Position numbers and translations under genes: made by a program. From the NCBI GenBank assembly GCA_030549335.1, contig CM060198.1, forward strand, positions 63,219,378 to 63,283,377: a DNA stretch of 64,000 nt, in the 5' to 3' direction. Position 1 is the stretch's first letter; the number at the start of each line of letters is the position of its first letter. Positions 24,958 through 37,863 of the stretch are shown here, piece after piece. The stretch comes from Pontederia crassipes. Taxonomy: Eukaryota; Streptophyta; Magnoliopsida; Commelinales; Pontederiaceae. The notes beneath the pieces are model-generated. The model saw only the letters and a program-made list of their open reading frames with translations. It did no database searches and was not told where the DNA came from.

Positions 24958-27343
24958 GTGCCTAAAAAATGTAGCTTCTCATTTTCTTCCTTCTTTAAAA
25001 GAGAAAATGCTTTTGGGTCTGATATAAGAGAACAACTGTAAATAGATAAATTCTACTCTTGCCATGTCTCTCACATATCAACGGGAGCTTTTATTTTGGA
25101 TATTTTCTGGGTTCCATGTTACAAATCTGAGAGAGAGGGATGTTAATGTGTTTGTAGGTGGAGGTGCATGGCTTCACCTTCATGGGGAAATGGTAAAGTG
25201 CATGTAGACAAAACTAGTTCTGCATCGTTACAGCTCTATTGGTGTAGATGAGAGTGCATAGAAGGTGCATATGTAGGTGGTCAATGCTTTAGGGAAAGAA
25301 ACTGTGAACTTTCAGGTCCTCCACAAGAAAGACATAGCTTGGAAGTAACTAGCAGAAGGCACATTTGACTTTGACTGGAAGTTACACTTCACAAGATCAG
25401 ATGAGTCTATACATGAATGCAAATGGCAGAACAAAAAGCTACTAAATGCTCTGAAGAGGACCCACACGATTTGACTCGCACGAACGGCTCCAAAAGTAGA
25501 TAATAGAGGAGAGAGAAATTCTTGTTTAATGAAGAAGTGATAACCAAGGTCACCAAACAGAGGGGGATGTTATGTTAGGGTTCTAATTATTGCAATGAAG
25601 ATTAATTAAACATGTGATAATACCACCTCTGATGCTGCATTTGACATTACTTGATATGATAAAAAAAAGGATGATAAAAAGTTGGGTAATGAACATTTGG
25701 AAATGGTGCAGAAGATGCAATGTGGAATGTTTTTTCCCTAGTAATCAGATTTTTTTTAAAAAAAGTTAATTTACTATTTATATTACAATAAAAATGATAA
25801 ACCAAAATTAATCAATTTAAAAAAAAACAAATTCTAAATTACTGACTCTCGTCAAACTTCAATCCATTGGTCGAAAATAATTTGGCACGCAAGAAGTATC
25901 GGTCTACAGAAAATGTTGTCCTATTTTGTTTAGATTATATATATTTTTTCTGGTACGAATCTTTTTTATAAAGTTCCGTATAAAAGTAATTTGACATAAA
26001 TATGCCTGTCATATCACCAATACCTCCAAGTTTCTAACACGAGTCACATGATCTCATTCCGTCGGTCGATTCCATCGGTACATTAGAACAAAAATCAAGA
26101 TCTAAATGTTTTGTTTTCCACATTATTTTTATAGTATGTAACTAATACGTTCTACCAATCAAATTAAACGTTTAAGGCAAACATCTTAGAAAAAAGTATC
26201 ATTTGGTTCTCTCTGTCCAACTCATGTGCCTAACCAAGTTTGAGGCAGTGAACTTTCCTTTCAAGAGTCTTTATTTCCAAAAGTAGACCCCAATGTGATG
26301 TCCAATTTATGTGCCTAACCAATTAAGTTTGGGCCAATCAAATAAACTGTATATGTGTTGCTCAATTGGTTCTGGGGATTGAGACAAATTTTAGGGAAAA
26401 TGCAAAACATTCATCCACTGCCCTCCTTTCAAATTTAGCTCAAATCAATTTCATAAACGTATGTTTTAAGACTACAAAAAAATATCTCTGTTTTGTGAGA
26501 CTTCTAGGCCACATAAGAGTTCCATGACTTTATTTGTACTCGTGTAAACAAATAAAATATATAAGTTTGATGAGAGTTTCAAAGTAGGTACATAAAGAAC
26601 TAGGCAAGTCACATGCTAGAGGAATTTACCACAATCTAAATAAAACCGCATAATCACATTGTCAAATTACAAATTTAATTATTGCCCAAATATTTTGCAT
26701 TACCTAGTCAATTTTGTTATAATTATTGAAGCTTATACTTTACTTTGATACATGATAAAAATTCAAATTCAATTAGAAAATAATTGACAAACCTATGGCA
26801 TTTTCCTTTCAATTAACCCTATAATCTAAAGATAGAGAACTTTGTTTCTCCAGGCACAAAAGAACGAATGCAATCAAGCTGGATGTTTTGTTGGAACAGC
26901 CTCACATGCTGTGGGATACGACCTCACAAAGATGACAATCATAATGTAACAAAAAGAGTGAAATCACCTTTGTGAATGAAATGCAGGATCTGATGCTGGT
27001 ATAAATTACAGCCTTCTAGAATACTTGTCAGAGAAAAAGCAAGTCCAGTGATGGACGTCCTACAACAAAAGCTAAAGAACCATTTGATTGCTCATATTTA
27101 ACTTCTTGGAATTCAGTCAATCATACAAATACGCCAAAAATTTGATAGGACACTGAAAAATTAACAGTCTTGATTGAGGTGAATTTGGAAATTTCAATAG
27201 GCATTGCTGCCCAAATACAATGGCAAGGCCATCCGAGTGTAACCTGACACTAACATACTAAAATTGCCTGATACCAAAGAGGGCAAATTTGTAAACCTCC
27301 AAACTAAAAAGAATTTGGCAATATGATGCTTCGTAAATGTTTC
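24958..27343. other. Intergenic DNA and ClpT 3' flank
   Basis: No host exon recognised. About 25100-25560 is more GC-balanced than its surroundings and might be transcribed, but it lacks a convincing frame. The 3' UTR of the ClpT gene should occupy the last few hundred bases. Confidence 0.45.
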
Positions 27344-30300
27344 TTATCTATTGTTCATAATGATCTCCTCGTCAGCCTGAAGGTAGACAAAATTTGCATT
27401 ATGCAAATGTTAAGAAGCAGAAAATCAGGACATAGAAAAGCTATGTGCTTACAGATTTTGCCAGTTCACTTGCTTTTTCATCATCAAAACCAAGTGTAGC
27501 TAGTATTTTGTGCCCAGCTGATTCTTTCTCAGACCATATTCCTAAAAGCAAGTGACTTGTAGTAATCTCTCCATCAGCATCTGCATTAAAGATATTATGA
27601 AGCCAACTACTGCAAGGCTACTTTCATATTCTAACATAGTAATGCAAGGATTTGCCTTTGGTAGCGATAAAGCATGAAGCATAAGTTTAACGCTATAGAT
27701 AAACCAAAACACAGAATATTTAGCGGTTCCATAATGATGTTTCAGTCAAGATATATCATCTGTAGTCTCATTTGTTAGACAATAAAATATCCTAGTAGAT
27801 TTATTATACCACCACATTAATGTTCCACAAAATGAATTCACATCTGACAATACACAAAAGATAAGCTGCAGTGGATTTTATCAGAAAGCATATCCGTATA
27901 GGAAAAGTTGCAAGTTCTAATGCTAAGAAATCAATCATATCAGCTTAAAGGAGGTAGAGCACAAAGGAAAAGAAACACTGTAAAAGTATAGGTCCAACAC
28001 GAGGCAAACAGATAATATACATATTCTCGTTGTGTTCTTCCCAGTTATAGAGAACTCCTTGCCCTTTCAGCCATCCTTCAGAAATGATTCCTGAGATGAT
28101 ACGAGCCACTGTCCTCTTCAACAATACTTTGCACACCAGTTTGACTTCTTTTTATTTTGGTTTCATTCATCCTTTTGTTCCTTTTTTTTTAACATATAAA
28201 TACTTCTCATCAGGGCAAAAAAGGGGTTAATCAGTCCTGACAAAAGGAATGAAACTTCATGCTTACACAAATACAAAACTGGCGATTTTAATTTTTTGTT
28301 TGCATCATCCTATATTCCTATATTCTTGTCGCACTTCCCTTTTGTTTGTTAGCCAAAAATTGTTTCTCATTACCAGTAAATAAGAATTCCCTCTTTTTCT
28401 TTTTCTTCTGTTTTACCCTAACCTGCATGGTTGATGAAACATTGGCATCCTTGGTTCAAACAGCTATATTTTACTATTATGCACATGAACAGTTTAAATC
28501 TTGTCTTTGATTTTTCTTTTTTTGAGAAAAAGAAGGATGACTAACGAGTCAGTAGTCATCCAGAAATTCCCATTACAGAGATCAAAGTAGTCAAAGTGTT
28601 ACATAGTTCAAAGAGCTTTTGTCTTTGACATTACTCAATGAGTTACCATAATTGCAGAACTGCACCTTGTCATGTAACAATTCGAAAGCAAAAGGAATTA
28701 TAAAGGAAGACAGATAAATCATCAGCCAAAACTGAGAATGTATATGAGATTTGTTGCCCAAATATCTATGAATAGTTTATCAAAACCCTTCAAAAAAAAA
28801 CTCCAAAAGCTAATTATAAATATACCTTTATTGTTTAGTCACCAAAAGCTCATAGGCAATGTTTTTTTGAAACGAAATGAAGCAAGATTCAGTAACAATC
28901 ATCATAAATACGAATTGGTCAATATTAACAATATTTCAAGGATGAGTAAAGGATAACGCAGGAGCTTTTATTTTAAATAAGTTATTTTAATTAAAGCTGG
29001 TGTTTTAGTTTATTAATCATCATGTGATAGGCATGTGACCTTTTAATTAGTTATAAAGGTCATGATTAGTTATAACGGTCTTGATTAAAAGTGGGTTAAT
29101 CAAGGGTGGAGATTGATTAGTAGTTTATAACCTCCTGTAACCCTAGTATTTAAGGCTGCCAATAGGGTTTTCAGCCATCATTATCTCTCTTTTATAAAAA
29201 TTACATATTTTTGTGGTTTTCTCATAAACCCTAATTATTCCTCTATCAATCTTTCTCATCTTCTAGCCTGATTTCTCATTTTTCTTGCTGATTTTCTCTC
29301 CTTGCTGCATCAATATTTCACGGATGAGTAAAGGATAAACTTTTTTGCATGTTTGTTTGCAAAGTGGTAACTGTCAATGGCATGCTTGAGTAAATTTTAG
29401 AATAATGCTTGAATTGTTCAAGAAAAGGAAGGAAACTCGTGCATAAACCAGTGTAAAATTATTTAACATGGATGCACACCAACAGTTTCAAATACATATG
29501 CTCAACTTAATTAAAAACAAAAATATACTCATATATTAGACACCATTGATGCTGGACAGAAAATATTCAGTTCCTTTAAGACAAGCAAGATACTAACAAA
29601 TAAAAATAACATTATTTAATTATCCAGTTACCTCCCTCATACATTTTTAATCTATCAACAAATCACACATAATTCTAAACCAGATGCCATTAATAAAAAT
29701 TTCCACAAAATTGTCTATTTTCCACACCCCCCCATCATAAGAAAACACTATCTCCATATCGAATTTCATTTTTATCCACATGAAAAGAATACAATCGAAG
29801 GGCGCAGAAGAGAAGGCAGCAAAATACATTAGCAAGATAAGTTCACACAGAACCATGGAATCATCCAATATAAGTAAAACATGTATACAAATAGCTAGCA
29901 GGAATGAGGTTCGTTATACTCGAATCATTCTGCATCAAAGTAATCAAGCAATAAGGACCCTTGAACCCACAGAAGTCGAACGTCTTTTCTTCTGTTTTCT
30001 TTTTTGAGGAGAATAGAACATTTATTTATATAATCTCAAAGATATGACAATCAAAATGTAGAAAAAAAAATATGTAAGTTTAAAAGTAAATAGAAACGAA
30101 GGATAACATGATTTGCTATACCACCTTGTTATACATTACAAAGAAGAATGAAAGTCAAAATAGCATTATCCAAAAAATATCAAATAAGAACAAGTTCATC
30201 AGTAGATGTTTTAAGCACACTGTTTTTGAAGCCACACAAAAAAAAAAAAGAATGTACCCAAAGAAAAAGATAAAAAAAATATATTTATTAGAGAAGGGTA

Positions 30301-33300
30301 AGGTGGGATCACCTTCTCAACTGATAAAGACCAAGGAGACAAAGGATACAAAATCTAGTTATACTTTCATCTCAAAATTACACATTGTTTTCTTGTTACA
30401 AATTTATAACAGTTGCTCATAGGACATAACTAGCTGAATAATGCCAGAAGGTAGGTATCGGCAGCTGATTCAGAACTTATTTTATTTCATGACTGCTAGT
30501 GTAGATGACTAGGCCTATTGGTTACATGTTAGGCCTAAGGGTCTAGATCAGCCAAAGCATCACAAGCAAAGAGTAACCAAACACATGGCTCGGCAATGAT
30601 TGTGTGAAAAGTTAGATTCTAAACTATTTTATTCTAGGACTTGAGGGAAAAAAACTAACATTTTGGTGTGATATAATATGTCTAGAATAAGCTCAAATCT
30701 AATTCAGAATCAGAACGTGCACAATGTCAAGCAAATATCAACCTCGCCTATAACACCTAATATACAAATCAAAACAAAAACGGGAAAAACCTAAATTCCA
30801 AAGATTTAGTAACCTGATTTCAGTCTCTCATCCACAGCCCAATCAAGAGCCCTTTGAGCTGGCTCAGTCAATGGTGGATGCTCCGGACTAAAGAAATACA
30901 AGTCTGATTTGCCCAGTATCTTCACAGTTTCTTCACGAACTTTGAAAAGTGTGATACCATTTGCACGTAAAAATCTAGCTGCATGACTTGTTCCTGACAG
31001 AAATGCAATATGAATAAGTCTTCAAGTAATTGATTGTAACCCTCAACAAGAAACGACTATCACGAATCCTCTGCCATCCATGTGTTAGAAGATAAATCCA
31101 TTGTTAGGGGTGTTCAAAAGTTTGCTAGATAAGGGAAACTAGCAATTTCATTAGGTTTTTTTTTTTTTTTTGAGAGGGGAAAGGATGAACTCCGCCTATA
31201 TTTTATAGCCGGTCCCAAGCCCGGATAAAGGAGGAGGGTTGTGTTAGGCCCCGACAGCCAGCATAAAATCCTGTCAAATCTTATGAACATGGATCAACGA
31301 ATATATGGTTACTAATAGAGCGGAATGGCGTCGTATGATCCATGTAGCCGACCCCACCTAGTGGGATAAGGCTTTGTTGTTGTTGTTGTTGAGAGGGGAA
31401 AGGATGACTGCCCTTAGGTTGTCATCCAGATGTATATAAATCACCAAAAGTAATTTCATTAGGTTATGATGTTCAAGATGCATCAAACACAGTCATTACG
31501 GTACAAGGTCTTATAGGTCCTTCAATATAAGGTCTTTACAGATGACACGCTTAGAGTGCATGCTATCAGATAACAAAAGAACCAAGAATGTTTTTTTTTT
31601 CTTTTTGAGGAGTTGTCTAGAAGAAAAAAAGTTAAACAAATGAACAAAAAAATGTATACAACAAAAATGTTTTCTGTGGAAAACTAAACAATTCTAAATC
31701 CCTGTACATTACACTATCACAAAGAGAAATATTATAGGTTAAGAATTAAGATCATGCTTTGCTAGAAACTTGTAACCCGTCGAATATATGATGATGAGCC
31801 TATAAAGCATTTGAGAAGCACATGGATTCATTCTTTCCATTCAATCCTTTCATGGTACTAGATATGTTGCATGTGTTCAAGAGTTCTGCCTTCAAATTTA
31901 GAAAACAATGCACAAGGTAAGTTGCTTGTGGTAACATAAACTCCAAAAAAAATTACTGAATTGTGAGCTGAACATCTACTTAAGTTGAATGATAATCTTT
32001 GTTAAACCTAAGAACTTAATAAAATACTTAGAAGTAGCTAGATTCCAATCATACTTGATGGAATCAGTCACATTTCAGCTTTGAGTTTTTTTTTTTTTGA
32101 AGGGAAGGAAATTATCTATTACTGAAAGCATCTGCAGAATCATTACACAAAATCATTAGAAGTTCCAAAGGAGGACTATCCGACCAAAATGCCTCCTCCA
32201 CTATTCAAACTATATTTTTATGTAGGCAACTGCCTTATATGCTTCTCTGAATACGTGCTTGATTTCAAAATGCTCAAAAAGGTATAAAGAATGCCATATG
32301 TCTAACAAAATGTTCTTGAACCTTGGGAGTGTTTAATATGAACAAACTAGTCTATAACATTTTTACTATATCTGGATGCTACTTATCCCAAAATAATCCA
32401 AACAAAATTTTAAAATTAGATTACAACAGTTGAAGTTTTTTCCTTTATAAAAACATATAAGTAAATGTTCCATTAAGTTATAACTCATAACTTGTTAAAG
32501 TAGCGCTTTTTGTCTGAAACTCTCCTACTGTTACAAAGTGGTACAAATTTGTTGCATCAAATAAGTCAACCAAACTCTAGTAAGAGTTCTGTTATTCAAA
32601 TATATACCTGAATTCTTTTATGGGACCTTTCAAAAAATTATCATTTATGCATTTTTACTGGCTAGCTTACTCACTGGTTTCACCAAACACTATTTTCCAA
32701 TAGCTTATTCAAACTGCAAACAGATAAAAATTAACAGAACAACTCAAACTTAACAGCTATAGCTAGCAAAACAAAGATAAGCTACTAAAACAACCGGAAA
32801 CTCCTAGAATCATAATGGTGCCAAACAGAGGTTAATCATCTCAAAAACTTGTCCACTCTTGAGAAAAGAATGAGCAGAAACTGAACATTGACCAGCATGC
32901 TCAACTCAAAATTCTCCAATTATTTTTTTGAGAAGAAAATTCTCCAATTATAGTTCTTTCTTATTGTGAGAAAGCATTCTCAATCCTTGAACATGGAATA
33001 TTATGTACACCTCAGTCAGCAAAATTTCAGAAAAAAAGGGATTCTCAATGCATCACATATTACATTGCTTTAGCATGGACCCTTGAGCAATTCTCAGGTC
33101 ATCACTCTGTAAGAGCTTACCTAACTCAACAGATATCTCTAATGAGTAAGAGAAAAGAAACTAAAATGCCACTGTGCATCTGCACTACAGTGCATTTTGT
33201 GGAGCCCTAAAACTATAATAGGAGTTTCAACACTTTTAACAAAAAGGCTGAGATGTGCAAATGGAAAATAGTGCATGCAACATGGCAATCACAGAAGAAG

Positions 33301-34165
33301 CATTGAGAATATTTAACAATAATATAATTAAAAAAACATAGAGTTCAATTTCATTATCGTAGATGGACAAAATAGACATAGGCTTCACTGCATTGGAGAG
33401 GTTACACAATGAGGTAAAATTAATGTCATCAGTGGCTTTCCAATGCCATTTAAACTTCCCAAATACGCAGACAGAACAGTCATCGTAGTTGAAATTAAGA
33501 GATCAAGTAAAAATGAATTATTGAAACTAACCCTCGACCAAGATGCCCATGAGTAGGGCCTCGGTACCCGTGCTGGGGTACTTAAGCTTCCTTGCCTCCA
33601 GCTCCCCCATGGTGAACGACTTTATCGACCTCGAAGACCAACTGTGAACACGACAAAGCTCATTACTTTCTCAAGAATGTAAACCTAAACACCAAAAGAA
33701 ACGCCGAAGTGAAGTGAAGTGAAATTCACATATTATATTCTTACTTGGGCACCTTCTCGCTCCCCGCAGCCCGTTCCGGCTTCCTGGTAAAATTAGTAAA
33801 AACATTACTATCAGAAAACGCCTCAAAAGGAGAAGAAGAAGACGAAGAAGAGAGAAAGAACAAAATTTTCTTTACGCGGTAGGGAGCGAGAAGAGGACGG
33901 CCGTAGCTGATGCCGCGGCGGTGCTGGAGGAGCGGAGCGCCGACCTGGGCGACGGAGGCGTCGAGAAGGCGGAGGAGAGATGGATGGCGTCGCCGAAAAG
34001 AGAGGTGGAGAGGAGGAGGCGGTGGCGGTGAGGTACGCGGGCAGAAAGGGGAGGCAAAGGGATAGAGGAAGAAGAGGAGGCGGAGGCGGAGGTTGCAGAC
34101 GGGTGCTGCTTGGATGCGAAAGTGGAGATGGGGAGGATGGAGAGGGCTCGGGCAGCTGCCGCCAT
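27344..34165 (-). CDS. CLPT: Chloroplast ClpT accessory subunit of the Clp protease (Clp N-terminal-like domain)
   Basis: Six exons on the minus strand, all GT-AG and phase-consistent: 33876-34165, 33745-33783, 33532-33641, 30814-30993, 27453-27580 and 27344-27376 (stop TAA). The product is 259 residues. The first roughly 95 residues are Ala/Ser/Pro/Arg-rich and nearly free of acidic residues, as expected for a plastid transit peptide. From about residue 110 the ClpN-like fold follows: IKSFTMGELEARKLKYPSTG, TEALLMGILVEGTSHAARFL, FFSPEHPPLTEPAQRALDWA, and TTSHLLLGIWSEKESAGHKI. In Arabidopsis, ClpT1/T2 associate with the ClpPR core in the stroma and help its assembly. ClpT is a single-domain protein without ATPase motifs, and none are seen here. 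Introns 3 and 4 (2.5 and 3.2 kb) carry retroposons. Exon 2 is only 39 nt and exon 6 only 33 nt. Confidence 0.94.
28511..28618 (-). mobile_element. Short poly(A) retroposon in ClpT intron 4, with 3' hairpin
   Basis: A T-rich run followed by GAG on the plus strand is a poly(A) tail after CTC on the minus strand. Flanking direct repeats TTGTCTTTGA lie at 28501-28510 and 28619-28628. Just before the tail the arms GGATGAC (28535-28541) and GTCATCC (28555-28561) form a hairpin. The 108-bp insert is probably a 5'-truncated LINE end. Confidence 0.6.
28957..29310. mobile_element. 354-bp insertion flanked by 28-bp direct repeats in ClpT intron 4
   Basis: Direct repeats of 28 bp with one mismatch lie at 28929-28956 and 29311-29338 (core GGATGAGTAAAGGATAA). 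Between them is a sequence with LTR-like or promoter-like features: TATTTAAGG at about 29149 followed by pyrimidine-rich DNA. The repeats are too long for an LTR-element target duplication, and there is no poly(A), so the mechanism is open. Confidence 0.5.
31158..31451 (-). mobile_element. Poly(A) retroposon with a SINE nested in it, ClpT intron 3
   Basis: The outer insertion has target duplication AATTTCATTAGGTT at 31144-31157 and 31452-31465. It starts with a T run, and its hairpin arms GGATGAC (31402-31408) and GTCATCC (31421-31427) match the retroposon at 28511. A SINE later inserted at its tail end. Without the SINE and its duplication the outer insert is only about 75 bp. Confidence 0.65.
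31189..31389 (+). mobile_element. SINE (Au-SINE-like), complete, nested in ClpT intron 3
   Basis: It has the same 5' end and 3' TTG tail as the copies in the RUS4-like intron. A perfect 18-bp target duplication TGAGAGGGGAAAGGATGA is at 31171-31188 and 31390-31407. It carries a short extra segment (ATGGTTACTAATAG, about 31304-31317) that is absent from the copy at 6364. Confidence 0.88.
32924..32935 (-). other. 12-bp insertion between 16-bp direct repeats
   Basis: AAAATTCTCCAATTAT occurs at 32908-32923 and 32936-32951, with TTTTTTGAGAAG between. The insert equals the junction of tail and last bases (CTC plus A run) of the retroposons at 28511 and 31158. It could be an extremely truncated retroposition or a repair duplication. 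Confidence 0.5.
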
Positions 34166-36963
34166 TGCCGAAGGGATGGGATGAGGAGGACGAGGAGGAG
34201 GAGAAAGGGCGTGAGATTCGTGAAGTGGGTCGATAGATAGAAATTAGGAAGTATTGTGCATGATAGCGATTGGCGAAGTTTTAGTGGGTTCCACACTTAT
34301 GGATTATCTTAAGGGAGAAAGAGAGGGTTTCAATAATATCAATTCCCAATTCTATCATATTATTTCTTTTCGAATTTTCTTTAAAAAAACTATCGGAAAA
34401 AGGCCAATATTTTTCTTAAAAAGATTATTAAGTTTGTGTTTGTTTTTATGAAAACTTATTTGCTAATGAAATAAACTTCACAACAGTGAAATTTATAAAA
34501 TATGATTTATCTTTTAGAAGATTTTTAATTCAATAATTTAAAAATGAAAGACATCATGCATCTCTGAAAGGAGGAACTCCTTTATTCTTTTTAAAATTCA
34601 CTGTAGCACAATTGATAAAAAAATTGAATCAGTTTTCTAAATTAAAAAATCATCCTAAATTATTTAAAAGAAAAATAAACATCCTCTATCTTATGATTTT
34701 TTAAACTATTTTTGTATACTTATATTTGAAATATATAATATTTAATTTTAGAACTGAATATAAAATATATTAGTAAAGTTTTAGAATTGTTAGAGTTTCA
34801 TAATATGGTAGAAAAATATTAAATATATACAAAAAATATTATAAAAAAGTTAATGACTTATGAATTAATTATACAAATGAGAATTTGTCTCTGTAGTTTC
34901 CTATGATTTTTTAATGAAGCCTTTATTTTAGCAGGTGAATTTAAATTAATTGAAAAAAATTAAATGACCTTTAATTTTTAAATTTTTGTTCTATTTTTTG
35001 TCAGAATAAAATTTTAAAATTGATCGGATGTTTCTTAAACCCCCAGAAAATGTTTTTCCCTTCGTCTTTCGATTTTCATCATTTATTTTAATTGTGAATA
35101 TAAGAAACTTTTTGTTTTCTTTTAACTTAGTTTGAGTCATCAAATACAAAATGATAAATTCATGGTCCAAAAATATGTGTTTATACAAAAATAGGGTCAA
35201 AGATTTTTTCCATTCCCAAACCACAAGTTATTAGAAAGATCAACGTGGATGTATTTAGGGATGATATGATACTGTACGATATATCGCTGAATCAATTGAA
35301 AAAAAAATGAATTAAAGTTATTAATGTTGTCAATGATATCTCAAACCCACTTAAAATTTCATTTATTCTTTGTAGTTTAATATATTAGTGCCACGATACA
35401 ATTTACAGCCGAATAACCACGGTTGGAACCAGCTACAATTCACAGTATGTTCACTAATAAAAGAATGACGAAATACTATGAATATTTTATGCCCTTAAAA
35501 TTTTTATTATGAGCTTTTGAATTTAATTTTACTTCTCTGTTAGAAATTTTATATGAAAAACAATTATGCACCAAAAAATATTTTTTATTAAGCGCGTCTC
35601 GAAGGACAAATGGATTTTCGATTATCAATTATGATAGAATTGATGGCATTATTAATATTTTACAAAATATAAAAATCAATGAGAATTTCTAATCCAATTT
35701 TTCTTTTTATATTAAATTTAAATTGACGAAATAAATATAAGGAGACTTGATATTAAGCAAATGTTTAAAATGACTATTATACATAATTACAATTTTTATT
35801 AATTCTTCAAAAGACTAAATGGCATGCAAAAATTATTATAAAACTATATATATATTGAAAAATCACATAAGAAAATAAAGCAAATACATGCCCAAAACGA
35901 TTAAATTGGTAATAAAAAAATAATATATATGAATTCTGTAAATGTAATAAGTGAATAAATGATGATGAGATGGAGTCATGGATGAAATAAAATGTGTGTC
36001 ACATATATTAAATATTAAGTTTCAATATATTATAGGGGTGACCCACCGGAAAAAAAAATATTATATGGGTGAAAGTTGTTCAGTTCGAATGATTTTTTCC
36101 ATCGAAGAAAATCAACTTTTAAATTTTATATTATTTAGAAAAAAAATTCGACCTAAACAATCTCAATATTTTCAAGTCAAGAATCTACTTTAAAATAATA
36201 TTTTTAAGAAAAATATAAACACTAAAGACATCGTGTAGATGCTTCAAAAAATATAATTCAATTCTAAGTTTAACTATTTGACGTAAATAAATTAAAGCAA
36301 TGCATTATCACATTATAATTTAAAATATTATAGTGAATATTGTACAGAAATCTCAAAAGCCCTATTTGATGAGTTTACCATTTCTTTGTTTGAAAGAATG
36401 CAAAAGATATTAAAATAGATTAATAATTTAATAAGTCGATAATATATCTAATCTAACAAACATGAATAAAAGAAATTATAAAATTATAAAAAAATTATTT
36501 AAAAATTGAAGAAATATTTTAATTATAATAACTTCCAAAATGTATTTGATTTCGGTCAGGCCTTTTTCATTTTTTTTCAGTGTGGAGCTCTAATTTAACT
36601 CAGTGATTTTATTTATTCTGAAAAGTTAGCCTAATTTTTGGTCAAGATCCTTTTTTATTCTTTTTGGAGTTGATTTTTTTTATTTGATTTGGTCTTTTAG
36701 TGGTTAGATTTTTGGGGCTGATGGGCTTTTCTAAAAAAAATAAATAAATGAGGCCGTCAAGACGAGAATCCATGATGGGTACACGCGTCCGAGTGTCATA
36801 ACTCATAACCAACAGGGGTGAAATTAGATATATGTCTTAAATTTCTAAAATTTACTGCAGAATTATATTATGAATTTTTTTTTATCAAGTGCATATATAG
36901 CTCCTCTGTTGTTACATGGAGTGATCGATATCATTATAACCATCATAATACTTATTTCATGTG

Positions 36964-37000
<37 letters not shown>

Positions 37001-37690
37001 ATGCACCGCAATTTTGCTCAATTATAAATTTTTATATATTTTCGTCTCTAAATAATTCTCGCATGAAATTTCCGACACACTGTGAAATGTGCCATTTATC
37101 TCTTGAACCAATTGGTTTTTTTGTGAAGCATTTGATTGAAGAATATTTTTTAGAAAAATAAAGTAACAGAATATTATATTCTTGAAAAAGTTTAAATATT
37201 TTTATTCTTGTTTATGTTTTGGTTGAAGAGAATAAAATTTAAAATATAATATTTTTAACTAAAATATTTTATTACAAATTGTTTATGCTTAATGTTATAA
37301 TAATGATAAGGTTAAAAACAAAAGAATATATATGGTTATTCTTTTTATTTTAAAGAATATGTATGGTTTTTTAGGAAAATAAAAATGACGGATTTTAAGA
37401 TGATTTTATGATTTATGTTTGATCAAAATATTTTCACGTTATGTTTAGTTATATTTCAATGTTTATTCCTCAATGACACTAATCCTAAGAGGGCGTTTGG
37501 TTGCGGGATAAGACAAATATAATAACTTGACTTTATTCTCTCCGAATATGTTGTCGTGTTAAATTTGGAGAATAACTTGTATTCCATCATTTTAGTCGAA
37601 TATGATAAATCGTAAAACATACTCCAACAAAATCAAACACGCTTCGAATGTCGTGAATATGTTGGATGATATTCATCAAAAAATGGAAAA
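34166..37690. other. AT-rich intergenic DNA with decayed hAT-MITE relatives
   Basis: About 34618-34985 aligns by eye with the MITE at 11543-12092 (shared AATCATCCTAAATTAT, then TTAGAGTTTCATA strings). A second possible copy starts near 36064 with TATGGGTGAAAGTTG and may run to about 36735. A (TA)n run lies at 36966-36998. The string GGGCGTTTGGTTGCGGGATAA at about 37493 resembles a MITE end but has no partner. No gene is visible. Confidence 0.5.
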
Positions 37691-37863
37691 ATAATATCAA
37701 ATGCTCTTCAATCTTAACGTTTGCTCAGTGTTATTCTTCAATTTTAATTTGTAACATGAATGTCCTCCATCTTTTAACTCATTACACCGAATATCCTTTT
37801 CATCGCCGGTCGCTCATTTGTCAGTCACATGACATGGCGCTGGCGCGGCATATCTCTATTCTC

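Noticed and set aside
33980-34240. Open frame on the plus strand
   Set aside because: It is the complement of the ClpT transit-peptide exon.
37491-37515. GGGCGTTTGGTTGCGGGATAA as a MITE terminus
   Set aside because: It resembles known MITE ends but no inverted partner or target duplication was found nearby.
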